A stretch of 64,000 bases of DNA from CAKSFT01 sp045544615 (GCA_045544615.1 JAZPZI010000039.1:186001-250000); one strand, 5' to 3'; shown: positions 34,218 through 43,231, numbered from the stretch's first letter. Notes: generated from the sequence alone by a model not told the origin. Translations and numbers: made by a program.

Positions 34218-34383
34218 TCATTATACTCCTTTTTGCACTCGATATAAAAATTTTATCATGCCCGAAAAGATAAGTCCACAAAAACCATGCACCACGATTT
34301 TACAAGAGCCGACAGGGTTTTTAGAAACACTTCCGAAAATACTGAAAAAACATAGAGTTGCGGTAGTAAAACCGAAAATCTTG

Positions 34384-35337
34384 TCAGAAAAAGTCAGTTC
34401 TTGTCGTACGGTTTTTTAATGATGCTATCTCTTTTTTTATCCGCTCAAGCTCCGACCTCTGGCTTTCGAGCTCGGAGAGAAGGTCCTTTGCAACCGATGC
34501 TTCTGTTTGCATTTGCACAGTGGGAAGTTTTTCTTTCAGATAAGTTAGAGCGTAGCTCTCGGGTGTGATGTTGACAAAGAGAGGTGTCTCTTTTCCTGCA
34601 GACATCAGCTGTGCGACATCCGACCAGCTTTTGCCGCCGTCGGTGCTCTTTATATACCGGACATATCCTCTTGATTTCCACGAAAGGATAAGTTCTGTTG
34701 GTGTGGATGCGATTATTGGGTTTTTTGCATACTCATCCTGGCAGACGGTGCGGTTTTGAAAAAGGATATTGCTGTCCTTTTTTGCGACCATATAATCCTT
34801 TCCGTCAGTTGTAATAACGAAAGGTGATACCGCACCGAAGATGAGCGAATTAAATTCTCCCGATGCGAGCTTCGAAAACTCGGAATAACCGAGCATCCCA
34901 CCGCTTTCTGAATAATAGAGCCGGTTTTTATGGAGGAAGAAGTCGGGATGCGAGAGCTTTGCTATAGTTTTGGGTTGGGCTTTGTCCGAAAGCGGCGACA
35001 TTATGAGCAAAAGCTCGCCTTGATATTCTGCACTACCGAGAAAAAACGGGGTTTCGGATTCATAAAAGCAATGTAGCCTTTTGAGATTCAAGCCCTTATT
35101 GGTATGTGCGACGGTGAAGTTGTCACCCGTTTTTGAATTTATGTATATAATTCTGTTTTTTGAAAAGCACAGCACCTCTGGCGGATGTTTTTTTCGAATC
35201 ATAACCGAAAAGGGTCGCTCAATCGGATAAAACAGAATCTTTTTTTGCCCGTTTTTTCGTTCCATTACAAGTTCGCCCTTTTGTGTCCGGTAAAAGTGGA
35301 GCTTCTCGTCGTCGGTATTTACTATGTATTCGGTCAA
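34384..35337 (-). CDS. Hypothetical beta-propeller-like protein with Asp-box and C-terminal coiled coil
   Basis: 317 residues from a TTG start; GGGGGTG lies 5 bases before it, whereas the in-frame GTG at 35355 would precede that site. Repeated beta-strand patterns suggest a propeller, with one sialidase-type Asp-box (STDGGKSW, about residue 235). The last 35 residues (LLSELESQRSELERIKKEIASLKNR) form a heptad-like coiled coil. No signal peptide. It may be a protein-interaction scaffold, perhaps linked to sporulation because it is divergent from spoIIP; that link is only positional. I do not recognise a named family. Confidence 0.7.
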   Translation of the reverse strand: MTEYIVNTDDEKLHFYRTQKGELVMERKNGQKKILFYPIERPFSVMIRKKHPPEVLCFSKNRIIYINSKTGDNFTVAHTNKGLNLKRLHCFYESETPFFLGSAEYQGELLLIMSPLSDKAQPKTIAKLSHPDFFLHKNRLYYSESGGMLGYSEFSKLASGEFNSLIFGAVSPFVITTDGKDYMVAKKDSNILFQNRTVCQDEYAKNPIIASTPTELILSWKSRGYVRYIKSTDGGKSWSDVAQLMSAGKETPLFVNITPESYALTYLKEKLPTVQMQTEASVAKDLLSELESQRSELERIKKEIASLKNRTTRTDFF

Positions 35338-35444
35338 ATAATCACCCCCGTACACTTATTTATATTAAAGGACAGAGCGTGTAATTACGGTTATAATTTG
35401 CCTTGGTTTGGAATAGGATTTTATATGAAGGGGAGTGACAGAAA

Positions 35445-36539
35445 ATGTATCAAAAGAGAAGACTAAGAGCAATTGTAATTTCAGGGTACAGAATAAAAAA
35501 AGCGGTGTCGGTTTTACTGGCAGTGGTTGGTGTGTTTGGCGCACTTTGCCTCGGGATGCTCACATCAAAGCTACCCGATTGTGATTTTTCGGGTGCAAAA
35601 TGGATTATAAACTGCGGTTTGAAAAACCGTGAATGCAGTGTGGATTTGTCCTCTGTAATGGGGTTTGATATACGGGATGCAAAGAGTATAGTTTTCTGGT
35701 ATTATTCAAAATACGGGAGCTTCGAGCCGGTGGTTGAGGCAGTCGAGTCTGCACCTGTTGAGGTGGAAAAGGTGCCTCAATTTGATATTGCCGAGGTGAA
35801 TGCTGCAAAGGGTATGGCGTTATCGAATCATAGCGGAAAGGAGATTTCGCCCGAGAAGCTTATTGTCGAGCCTTTGCATATCGACATAAAAAAGGACGGA
35901 CCGCAGATACTGATAGTACATACCCACACGACCGAAAGCTATACCGACTCGGGCAAAACCAAGTATTCGGCAACCGACTCGGACAGAAGTACAGACAGCG
36001 AAAAGAATATGGTTGCCGTTGGAAAGGCTATGCAGGAGGTTTTTACCAAAAACGGAATTGAGTCGGTGCACGATGTGACTGTCCACGACTATCCGTCATA
36101 TAACGGTGCATATACAAGGTCGATGACGACGATGAAGGGAAACCTCTCGAAATACCCGAGCATCAAGATTGTGTTGGATGTGCACCGTGACGGCATCACG
36201 AGAGAGGACGGAACAAAGGTTAAGGTTGCAACCGACATTGACGGTGAGAAGGTTGCGCAGTGTATGTTTGTGGTTGGCACAGATGCAAAGCTTTCGCATA
36301 AAACCTGGCAGGATAATATGCGGCTTGCCTGCAAGCTACAGAACTATGCAAACACGCACTTCTCGGGGCTTATGAGACCAATAAATGTGCGGAGTGAGCG
36401 GTTTAATCAGCAGATAACAAGCGGGTCGCTGATTATCGAGGTCGGCTCGAACGGAAACACACTTTCTGAGGCAAAACTCGGTGCACAGTATATGGCGGAG
36501 GTCATCTCGGCGGTGTTGCTTGAAGAACAGGTAAAATAA
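35445..36539 (+). CDS. spoIIP: Stage II sporulation protein P
   Basis: 364 residues. N-terminal membrane anchor (about 20-42), a linker with acidic and proline-containing stretches, and the SpoIIP catalytic domain from about 150 (ILIVHTHTTESYTD, SDRSTDSEKNMVAVGKAM, VLDVHRDGI, SGSLIIEVGSNGNTL). In Bacillus, SpoIIP is an amidase/endopeptidase that works with SpoIID and SpoIIM to thin septal peptidoglycan during engulfment. Conserved His and Glu residues are present. A GGGGAGTGA site precedes the ATG. This is the clearest sign that the organism can, or recently could, make endospores. Confidence 0.95.
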   Translation: MYQKRRLRAIVISGYRIKKAVSVLLAVVGVFGALCLGMLTSKLPDCDFSGAKWIINCGLKNRECSVDLSSVMGFDIRDAKSIVFWYYSKYGSFEPVVEAVESAPVEVEKVPQFDIAEVNAAKGMALSNHSGKEISPEKLIVEPLHIDIKKDGPQILIVHTHTTESYTDSGKTKYSATDSDRSTDSEKNMVAVGKAMQEVFTKNGIESVHDVTVHDYPSYNGAYTRSMTTMKGNLSKYPSIKIVLDVHRDGITREDGTKVKVATDIDGEKVAQCMFVVGTDAKLSHKTWQDNMRLACKLQNYANTHFSGLMRPINVRSERFNQQITSGSLIIEVGSNGNTLSEAKLGAQYMAEVISAVLLEEQVK

Positions 36540-36562
36540 TAAAAATTTTTCTTATAAACTAT

Positions 36563-36590
36563 TGAACTTTTCCATAAAATATATTATAAT
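36563..36590 (+). promoter_or_regulatory. Promoter for the SRP RNA
   Basis: TTGAAC (36563-36568), 16-base spacer, perfect TATAAT (36585-36590), about 25 bases before the RNA. Confidence 0.8.
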
Positions 36591-36614
36591 ATAAAAGAGC
36601 ACAAAATGAATATT

Positions 36615-36729
36615 TGGCGATGATGACCGAACCCGTGCGATTTGATGCCGTGAACCTTGTCAGATGGGGAACCAAGCAGCAATAAGCGGATTTTCGGATG
36701 TGTTATGGACCATTCGGTCGGAGCCATCT
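36615..36729 (+). ncRNA. ffs: Bacterial small signal recognition particle RNA
   Basis: The conserved domain IV apical loop is clear: GTCAGATGGGGAACCAAGCAGC, close to the family TCAGG..GGAA..AAGCAGC. The ends pair (GACCGAA near 36625 with TTCGGTC near 36715, and GGCGATG with CATC/GAGCC), forming a long hairpin of about 115 bases. The RNA binds Ffh and targets membrane proteins. Placing it directly before dnaX matches the Bacillus scr-dnaX-ybaB-recR order. It has its own promoter and terminator. Exact ends are estimated. Confidence 0.93.
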
Positions 36730-36740
36730 TTTGACGAATA

Positions 36741-36765
36741 TACCCCTACAAAATAGGGGTTTTTA
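36741..36765 (+). terminator. Terminator after the SRP RNA
   Basis: ACCCCTA and TAGGGGT pair around CAAAA, followed by TTTTT. Some read-through could feed dnaX, for which I see no separate promoter. Confidence 0.85.
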
Positions 36766-36795
36766 AGATTTATACCGTATGAGGAGGTGGCATAA

Positions 36796-38583
36796 GTGGC
36801 ATACAAGGCAATCTACCGTAAATGGAGACCTGAAGTTTTTGAAGATGTAGTAGGCCAGGGGCATATTACAAGAACATTGAAAAATCAGATAATGAATAAC
36901 CGTGTGTCGCACGCATACCTTTTCTGTGGAACGAGAGGAACGGGGAAAACCACCGCAGCGAAGATTTTCTCACGTGCCGTGAACTGCCTCAACAACAAGG
37001 ACGGCTCGCCCTGTAACGAGTGTGAGGTGTGCAGAGGAATCGCAGACGGAAGCATTATGGATGTTACCGAGCTCGATGCTGCATCAAATAACCATGTCGA
37101 GGATATCCGTGAGATTTTGGACGAGGTAAACTATGTTGCAACAAGGGCGACATACAGAGTATATATCATAGACGAGGTGCATATGCTCTCGGGTGCGGCG
37201 TTCAATGCGCTGTTAAAAACACTCGAAGAACCGCCTGCACATGTTATATTTATACTTGCAACCACCGAGGCACACAAGGTGCCCGAGACTATTCATTCAC
37301 GTTGTCAGCGGTTTGATTTCAAAAGAATCCGACCCGACGATATTATCCGCAGAATCCGTGAGATTGCGATGGCGGACAAGCTCGTGATTGAGGAGGAGGC
37401 ATATAGCCTTTTGGCACAGCTTGCCGAGGGCTCGATGCGTGACGGACTGAGCCTTTTGGAGAGATGTATTTCTGCTTGCGGAAATTCGCTCACAAAGGAG
37501 GATATCATCTCGGTATTGGGAATATCGGGAAATGAGTTTAATCACAATATTGTAGAGGCGATCATAAAGGGAGATTCGGTAGAGGTTCTGAAGTCTGTCG
37601 GAAAGCTTATGGAGGACGGAAAGGACTTGAATGTTGCCATTGATTTCCTGATTTCATATATCAGAAACCTCCTGGTTTGTAAGGTTTCGGATAATCCTGA
37701 AAAACTGCTCGATTCATCCTTTGAGGATGTTGTGAGAATCAAAGCGCAGGCAGAGAGAATGAGCTTTGAGAAGATAAACAATGCAATCTCGGTACTCTCA
37801 AAAGCAAAAGCCGATGCAAAGTGGGAAAAGACACCGAGAGTAATCTATGAGTTAGCACTTGTAAAGCTTACACGCCCTGAACTTGACGACAGTCGTGAGG
37901 CTATGATGGACAGGCTTGCATCTGTTGAGGACAAGGTCAAAAACGGAATAAGTGTGACGGTTGCCGAGGTCAGAGAAGAACCGAAGAAGGAAGAGGAAGA
38001 GCCTAAAAAAAAAGAGGTATCTAAAAAACTCTATGTACCGTTAGATGTTGCCAACCTCACATCGCAGACACCGGTCGTTGCGGCGGCAAGAAACTGGGAT
38101 AAAATTGCATCGACAATCATAAGGCAGTGCCCGTATATGGCAACGGCGTTTGCAAACAGAAAGATAACAATAGACGGCGAGGGAATCATTCTTTTATATA
38201 AAAAGAACGAGCAGATGCTCCGAAGAATTGCCGTGACCTATATAAAGCAGGCAGAGGCTGTGTTTCAAAAGTTCACAGGTACCGACCTTAACCTAAAGGC
38301 GGTATTTGAAGACGAACTGAACGACGAGAAGTTTATCGACTTCTGGAGCTTGCCTGACGGTAAAGGTCAGCCAGAAGAGCTTCCCGATACAGAGGTCTCG
38401 GGTACCGATGACCCGCTCCTGGAGATAGGCGAAAAGTTCCCCGAGATAGTCGAGTATACCGATGAGAGTGAATTTATTGAGTATAACGCAGAGGATGACG
38501 ATTTTTCGCAGGCATCACTTGAGGAAAATGAAACCGAGGAGTTCCTGGAAGACGGCGAGATGGAATTCTCGGAAGATGAGTAA
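36796..38583 (+). CDS. dnaX: DNA polymerase III subunits gamma/tau
   Basis: 595 residues with a GTG start after GAGGTGG. AAA+ clamp-loader ATPase: Walker A GTRGTGKTTAA, zinc site with Cys residues in NCLNNKDGSPCNECEVCRGI, DEVHMLS Walker B, and sensor FILATTEAHKVPETIHSRCQRF. Domain III and a divergent tau C-terminal part follow. The last 70 residues are very acidic (Glu/Asp-rich). It loads the beta clamp and couples polymerase with helicase. Conserved neighbours ybaB and recR follow. Confidence 0.97.
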   Translation: MAYKAIYRKWRPEVFEDVVGQGHITRTLKNQIMNNRVSHAYLFCGTRGTGKTTAAKIFSRAVNCLNNKDGSPCNECEVCRGIADGSIMDVTELDAASNNHVEDIREILDEVNYVATRATYRVYIIDEVHMLSGAAFNALLKTLEEPPAHVIFILATTEAHKVPETIHSRCQRFDFKRIRPDDIIRRIREIAMADKLVIEEEAYSLLAQLAEGSMRDGLSLLERCISACGNSLTKEDIISVLGISGNEFNHNIVEAIIKGDSVEVLKSVGKLMEDGKDLNVAIDFLISYIRNLLVCKVSDNPEKLLDSSFEDVVRIKAQAERMSFEKINNAISVLSKAKADAKWEKTPRVIYELALVKLTRPELDDSREAMMDRLASVEDKVKNGISVTVAEVREEPKKEEEEPKKKEVSKKLYVPLDVANLTSQTPVVAAARNWDKIASTIIRQCPYMATAFANRKITIDGEGIILLYKKNEQMLRRIAVTYIKQAEAVFQKFTGTDLNLKAVFEDELNDEKFIDFWSLPDGKGQPEELPDTEVSGTDDPLLEIGEKFPEIVEYTDESEFIEYNAEDDDFSQASLEENETEEFLEDGEMEFSEDE

Positions 38584-38641
38584 ATTATTCGCATTTTTAG
38601 CGAAAATATAAATGATAATATTAGAAACGGAGAGAATAAAA

Positions 38642-38992
38642 ATGGGTAAGTATAAGGGATTTCACGGTGCAGGTATGAACACCAACAAAAATGTAAGCCT
38701 CATAAAGCAGGCACAGAAGATGCAGGAAGAAATGGAAAAGGTTCAGTCAGAAATTGAGAACAAGGAAGTTACTGCATCTGCCGGCGGTGGTATGATAGAT
38801 GTAACAGTGAACGGCAAGAAGGAGATTGTATCAATCAAAATCAAGCCGGATGTTGTTGACCCTGACGATGTAGAAACACTCGAGGACCTTGTTATGGTTG
38901 CGGTAAATGAGGCAATCAAGAAGGCAGACGAGATGATGACAGAGGGAATGAGCTCGATTACAGGCGGACTCAATATCCCGGGATTATTCTAA
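38642..38992 (+). CDS. ybaB: YbaB/EbfC family nucleoid-associated protein
   Basis: 116 residues. Family core: LIKQAQKMQEEMEKVQSEIENKEVTASAGGGMIDVTVNGKKEIVSIKI, followed by acidic DPDDVETLEDLVMVAVNEAIKKA. It binds DNA as a dimer. GGAGAG lies 8 bases before the ATG at 38642; an in-frame upstream start at 38612 has no such site. The N-terminus (KYKGFHGAGMNTNKN) is a little longer than in many homologues. Sits between dnaX and recR as usual. Confidence 0.95.
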   Translation: MGKYKGFHGAGMNTNKNVSLIKQAQKMQEEMEKVQSEIENKEVTASAGGGMIDVTVNGKKEIVSIKIKPDVVDPDDVETLEDLVMVAVNEAIKKADEMMTEGMSSITGGLNIPGLF

Positions 38993-39053
38993 AGAGAAGT
39001 TTAAGCCACCCTTTTTATGAGGATGGCTTTTAAATCATAAAAGGAGTGGTTTT

Positions 39054-39653
39054 ATGCACCCTGCAACTATTGAAAAACTAATCGAGAGCTTTGCACAGCT
39101 TCCGGGAATCGGCAGAAAAAGCGCAGAACGCCTTGCATTCTATATCCTCGACTCTATGTCGGCAGAGGATGCAAAAAACATGGCAGAGAGTATTATTGAA
39201 GCAAAAAGCAAAATTGGGTTTTGCCCTGTCTGCCAGAACCTGACCGATACCGTGCCTTGCAAGATTTGCTCTGCCGAGAACAGGGACAAATCCACTATCT
39301 GTGTGGTGGAAAAGCCAAGGGATGTTGCGGCAATCGAAAAGACAAATGAATATAAAGGTCTATACCATGTCCTGCATGGAGCATTATCGCCTATGGACGG
39401 TATCACCCCTGATGATATTAAAATTAAGGAGCTTCTTTTGCGGATATCGGATAACAGCGTAAAAGAGGTCATAATGGCGACAAACCCGACAGTAAGCGGT
39501 ACTGCGACGGCCGTATATATCTCAAAGCTTTTAGAGCCTATGGGTATAGAGGTTACAAGAATTGCGCACGGCTTGCCTGTCGGCGGTGATCTTGAGTATG
39601 CCGATGAGATAACACTTATAAAGGCGCTCGAGGGTCGCCGCAAGATGAATTAA
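39054..39653 (+). CDS. recR: Recombination protein RecR
   Basis: 199 residues, standard length. Helix-hairpin-helix (LPGIGRKSAERLAFYI), Cys4 zinc finger (CPVCQNLTDTVPCKIC), Toprim domain (CVVEKPRDVAAIEKT, HGLPVGGDLEYADE). Works with RecO and RecF to load RecA at gaps. AAAGGAG precedes the ATG. radA follows 15 bases after the stop. Confidence 0.97.
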   Translation: MHPATIEKLIESFAQLPGIGRKSAERLAFYILDSMSAEDAKNMAESIIEAKSKIGFCPVCQNLTDTVPCKICSAENRDKSTICVVEKPRDVAAIEKTNEYKGLYHVLHGALSPMDGITPDDIKIKELLLRISDNSVKEVIMATNPTVSGTATAVYISKLLEPMGIEVTRIAHGLPVGGDLEYADEITLIKALEGRRKMN

Positions 39654-39668
39654 AGCGAGGTTTTTAAT

Positions 39669-41030
39669 ATGAAGGTAAAAACCATGTATATCTGCAATGA
39701 ATGCGGATACCAGACCCCGAAGTGGCTGGGCAAATGCCCGGGCTGTGAGGCGTGGGGAAGCCTGACCGAGACGGTTATAGAAGAAAAAAAGCAAGGTGGA
39801 GTAAAAAAGGCTTCTGCTTCTCATGCACGACCGGTTAAACGATTAAAGGAAATCGAGTCGGATAACGAGGTACGATATAAGACGGGAAGCGGTGAGCTTG
39901 ACCGTGTGCTCGGCGGCGGGATTGTAAAAGGGTCGCTCATCCTTGTCGGCGGTGACCCGGGAATCGGAAAATCGACGCTCCTGTTGCAGATTTGTAAATT
40001 CCTTGGCGAGAGCAAAAAGGTTCTGTATGTCTCGGGCGAGGAGTCGGAGCGACAGATTAAGCTTCGTGCCGAGCGACTCGGTGTTGATACCGACAACCTC
40101 TACCTCATATCGGAAAACGATGTGGGAAGTGTTATCGAGTGTATCTTGAGCGTTTCACCTGATATTGTCATAATCGACTCAATACAGACTATGCACAGGG
40201 ATGAAATCGCATCGGCACCGGGAAGCGTTCCGCAGGTAAGGGAAGCAACAAATGCTTTTATGAGCATAGCCAAGCAGGAAGATATTTCGATGTTTATTGT
40301 CGGTCACGTGACCAAGGACGGTTCTTTGGCAGGTCCGAGAGTGCTTGAGCATATGGTGGATTGCGTGCTGTATTTTGAGGGTGACAGAGAACTTTCATTC
40401 AGGATATTAAGAGCAGTCAAGAACAGATTCGGCTCGACTAATGAAATCGGTGTTTTCCAGATGGAAAATGACGGTTTGCGAGAGGTTGAGAATCCTTCTG
40501 CGATGCTTTTGGAGGGTAGACCCGAGGACGCATCGGGAAGCAGTGTTGTTTGTGCGATGGAGGGAAGCCGTGGAGTTTTGGCAGAAGTTCAGGCACTTGT
40601 AACTCCGACAGGGTTTGGAAACCCAAGACGAATGTCGTCGGGGATAGACCTAAACCGTGTGCTTTTGATGATTGCGGTTTTGGAAAAGCGCGCAAGGATA
40701 AATCTTTCGAATTTTGATGTATATATAAATGTTGCGGGAGGTTTGAGAATTGACGAAACCGCAATAGATTTAGGACTTTGTGCGGCGATTGTAACAGGAC
40801 GGTCGGATACGCCAATCCCGTCCGATATGATATTTATCGGCGAGGTGGGATTAGGCGGCGAACTCCGAAATGTTTCACAACTTGAAAAACGCTTAAATGA
40901 AGCTAAAAAGCTTGGATTCAATACAGCGATTGTGCCTAAAAATTCACTTCGTGGCGTGAAAAAGCCGGAGGGAATGGCGGTACTTGGAGTGTCGAGTATT
41001 GCAGAGGCGATGAATTTAGTGAAGAGATAA
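39669..41030 (+). CDS. radA: DNA repair protein RadA
   Basis: 453 residues. N-terminal zinc finger (CNECGYQTPKWLGKCPGC), RecA-like ATPase (Walker A GGDPGIGKST), the RadA-specific KNRFGSTNEIGVF motif and a C-terminal Lon-protease-like domain. It is a branch-migration helicase in recombinational repair and pairs functionally with recR just before it. The TAA stop is directly followed by repeat A2. Confidence 0.97.
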   Translation: MKVKTMYICNECGYQTPKWLGKCPGCEAWGSLTETVIEEKKQGGVKKASASHARPVKRLKEIESDNEVRYKTGSGELDRVLGGGIVKGSLILVGGDPGIGKSTLLLQICKFLGESKKVLYVSGEESERQIKLRAERLGVDTDNLYLISENDVGSVIECILSVSPDIVIIDSIQTMHRDEIASAPGSVPQVREATNAFMSIAKQEDISMFIVGHVTKDGSLAGPRVLEHMVDCVLYFEGDRELSFRILRAVKNRFGSTNEIGVFQMENDGLREVENPSAMLLEGRPEDASGSSVVCAMEGSRGVLAEVQALVTPTGFGNPRRMSSGIDLNRVLLMIAVLEKRARINLSNFDVYINVAGGLRIDETAIDLGLCAAIVTGRSDTPIPSDMIFIGEVGLGGELRNVSQLEKRLNEAKKLGFNTAIVPKNSLRGVKKPEGMAVLGVSSIAEAMNLVKR

Positions 41031-41151
41031 GGGAATGTTAAAAACCTCCGGAACACAAGAAAAAAGTGATTTTTTTCTTGCTATCAACAAACTTCGCCGC
41101 TCGGCGTACCTGTGTACGCTGTCGGGTAATCCAAAGTTTTTTCCTATTCCC
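41031..41151 (+). repeat. Structured repeat family A, copy 2
   Basis: 121 bases starting right after the radA stop. Outer stem GGGAAT (41031-41036) with ATTCCC (41146-41151), where copy 1 has GGTGAT/ATCACC. The first hairpin CAAGAAAAAA/TTTTTTTCTTG, the CTATCAACAAAC linker, GCGTAC-CTGT-GTACGC and TCGGGTAA are shared in layout. It lacks 34 bases present in copy 1 between two CCAAAG repeats. Confidence 0.8.
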
Positions 41152-41163
41152 GCGAAAAAAAAT

Positions 41164-41210
41164 AAGGCAGTTTAAAAAGTTAACTAACTTTTTAAACTGC
41201 CTTTTTAACA
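41164..41210. terminator. Long bidirectional terminator between radA and trmB
   Basis: A 19-bp perfect stem (41164-41182 with 41185-41203) with only two loop bases, A-rich before and T-rich after. The tight loop means the real hairpin opens a few pairs. Confidence 0.85.
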
Positions 41211-41218
41211 TCCACGAC

Positions 41219-41866
41219 TTATTCCCAACCCAGATATGTTGCCTCAACCCTGTAGATCGGGAGCCCCTGCTCTGCAAATCGGGTTTCGTATTCGGTCATG
41301 ACATTTCCCTCAAACTTTGAGTTGTGCAAATCAAATGTGATGTTCTGCATCTTGTAGTTTTCCTGGGCAAATGAATTGAGCGAAAACTCAAATAGCGGGC
41401 GGTTGTCGGTCTTGAAGAAGATGTAGTCGCCCTGGCGCAAAAGCTTTTTGTAGATATCCAGGAAGTTTTTGTGTGTCAGGCGGCGCTTTGCCTGCTTGTT
41501 CTTCTTCCACGGGTCTGAAAAGTTCAGATATATTCTCGAGATTTCTGCAAATTCGAAATAGTCGCAAAGCTTATTCGCATCGGCTATAATAAAGCGGACA
41601 TTCGAAACTTCGGCGGCAGTTGCTTTTTCAAGCGCAATTACTAAAACATCTGGCACGACATCGATGGCAATGTAGTTCACATCAGGATTCAGAGCCGCCA
41701 TCTGTGTCACGAACTGTCCCTTGCCACAACCTACTTCTATATGGATAGGGTTGTCGTTTCCGAAAATCTCCGACCACTTACCCTTTAATTCTTCGGGGTT
41801 TTTAATCCACAGGCTTTCGCATCTCTCTAAACGCTCGGCACAGTGCTTTTTCTTTCGCATTCTCAT
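41219..41866 (-). CDS. trmB: tRNA (guanine(46)-N7)-methyltransferase
   Basis: 215 residues. Class I methyltransferase with the SAM site HIEVGCGKGQFV and the TrmB signature RIYLNFSDPWKKNKQAKRRLTHKNFLD. The C-terminal part ends TEYETRFAEQGLPIYRVEATY, also typical. Adds m7G at position 46 of tRNAs. A GGAG-containing site before the ATG supports the start. It lies 3' of metK, which makes its cofactor, on the same strand but behind a terminator. Confidence 0.96.
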   Translation of the reverse strand: MRMRKKKHCAERLERCESLWIKNPEELKGKWSEIFGNDNPIHIEVGCGKGQFVTQMAALNPDVNYIAIDVVPDVLVIALEKATAAEVSNVRFIIADANKLCDYFEFAEISRIYLNFSDPWKKNKQAKRRLTHKNFLDIYKKLLRQGDYIFFKTDNRPLFEFSLNSFAQENYKMQNITFDLHNSKFEGNVMTEYETRFAEQGLPIYRVEATYLGWE

Positions 41867-41944
41867 ATGATAAATCTCCTTTTAAAGAAAAATCGCAACA
41901 AGTAAATTATACACAGTTTTGGCGGGATTGTCAATAAAAAGCAA

Positions 41945-41973
41945 AAAAGAAAACCCGAGCTAAACCCGGGTTC
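41945..41973 (-). terminator. Rho-independent terminator after metK
   Basis: On the minus strand AACCCG and CGGGTT pair around a 9-base loop, followed by a TTTTC-TTTTTT run. Confidence 0.82.
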
Positions 41974-41980
41974 ATTCATA

Positions 41981-43159
41981 TCAAAAATACTTTTTAAGCT
42001 CGTCCGCCTTGTCGGTCTTTTCCCACAAAACTCCGAGGTCTTCTCTGCCCATGTGGCCGTATGCCGCAAGCTGCTTGTAGATCGGCTTTCTCAAATCAAG
42101 GTTTTTGATAATCGCATTCGGGCGAAGGTCAAAAACTGCCTTTACAGCCTCGACAATTCTATCGTCAGAGTATTTGCCGGTACCGAAGGTGTCAACCATT
42201 ACAGAAACAGGGTTTGCAACACCGATTGCATATGCAAGCTGAACCTCGCACTTTTCTGCAAGACCTGCTGCAACAACATTCTTTGCAACCCAACGTGACG
42301 CATAGGCAGCAGAACGGTCAACCTTTGTCGGGTCCTTGCCCGAGAAAGCACCACCACCGTGTCGTGCATAACCGCCGTATGTATCGACAATTATCTTTCT
42401 GCCTGTCAAGCCACTGTCGCCCTGCGGTCCGCCGACAACGAATCTGCCTGTCGGGTTTATGAGATACTTGGTTTCGGCTGTCAAAAGCTCTGCCGGAACA
42501 ACTGGCTTTATTACATATTCTAAAATATCCTTTTTAATCTGGTCAAGCTCAACATCTGCCGAGTGCTGTGATGATACAACAATGGTATCAACTGCAACAG
42601 GCTTTCCGTCTTCATAGAGAACGGTAACCTGGGTTTTGCCGTCAGGACGAAGGTAAGAAAGTGTTCCGTCCTTTCTGACATCGGTGAGCTTTTTTGCAAG
42701 TTTGTGAGCAAGTGATATCGGCATTGGCATAAGCTCCGGGGTTTCGTTGCAGGCATAACCGAACATCATACCCTGGTCACCGGCACCTGTTGAATTACCT
42801 TCATCACCGGCGCCTTCCTTGTTTTCCAAGCCCTCATTTACACCCATTGCAATATCGGGTGACTGCTCGTCTATTGAGGTCACAACAGCGCAGGTGTGTC
42901 CGTCAAAGCCGTATTTTGCACGGTCATAACCGATTTCAAGAACGGTTTTTCTTGCGATCTTCTGAAAATCGACATTTGCGGTTGTTGTGATTTCGCCCAT
43001 AATTGATACAATACCTGTTGTACAGGTAGTTTCGCAAGCAACTCTTGCGTTAGGGTCCTTTTCTAAAATTGCGTCCAACACAGAGTCGGAAATAAGGTCG
43101 CAGATTTTATCAGGATGCCCTTCTGTTACAGATTCTGATGTAAACAACATCTTCGACAT
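41981..43159 (-). CDS. metK: S-adenosylmethionine synthetase
   Basis: 392 residues, full length. Makes SAM from methionine and ATP. Family stretches: FTSESVTEGHPDKICDLISDSVLD, GAGDQGMMFGYACNETPELMPMPI, GGPQGDSGLTGRKIIVDTYGG and GGGAFSGKDPTKVDRSAAY. SAM is needed by the radical SAM enzyme HydG and by TrmB. There is no SAM riboswitch in the 69-base leader. AAAGGA precedes the ATG. Confidence 0.98.
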   Translation of the reverse strand: MSKMLFTSESVTEGHPDKICDLISDSVLDAILEKDPNARVACETTCTTGIVSIMGEITTTANVDFQKIARKTVLEIGYDRAKYGFDGHTCAVVTSIDEQSPDIAMGVNEGLENKEGAGDEGNSTGAGDQGMMFGYACNETPELMPMPISLAHKLAKKLTDVRKDGTLSYLRPDGKTQVTVLYEDGKPVAVDTIVVSSQHSADVELDQIKKDILEYVIKPVVPAELLTAETKYLINPTGRFVVGGPQGDSGLTGRKIIVDTYGGYARHGGGAFSGKDPTKVDRSAAYASRWVAKNVVAAGLAEKCEVQLAYAIGVANPVSVMVDTFGTGKYSDDRIVEAVKAVFDLRPNAIIKNLDLRKPIYKQLAAYGHMGREDLGVLWEKTDKADELKKYF

Positions 43160-43202
43160 AATATCAGTCCTTTCTTCTGGCCAAAATTCTCAAGCCTTAT
43201 AG

Positions 43203-43231
43203 ATTATAACAGAAAAAATCCGGTTTGTCTA
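43203..43231 (-). promoter_or_regulatory. Sigma-A type promoter for metK
   Basis: Minus strand TAGACA (43226-43231), 17-base spacer, TATAAT (43203-43208). The -35 overlaps the lexA stop codon. Confidence 0.75.

Noticed and set aside
36601..36765. Unknown structured RNA before dnaX
   Set aside because: The AAGCAGC apical loop and position identify it as the SRP RNA.
41038..41320. Open frames on both strands in the radA-trmB gap
   Set aside because: They run through repeat A2 and a perfect terminator palindrome; no ribosome site or known protein pattern.
43160..43228. SAM riboswitch before metK
   Set aside because: The gap is only 69 bases and holds a plain promoter and ribosome site.
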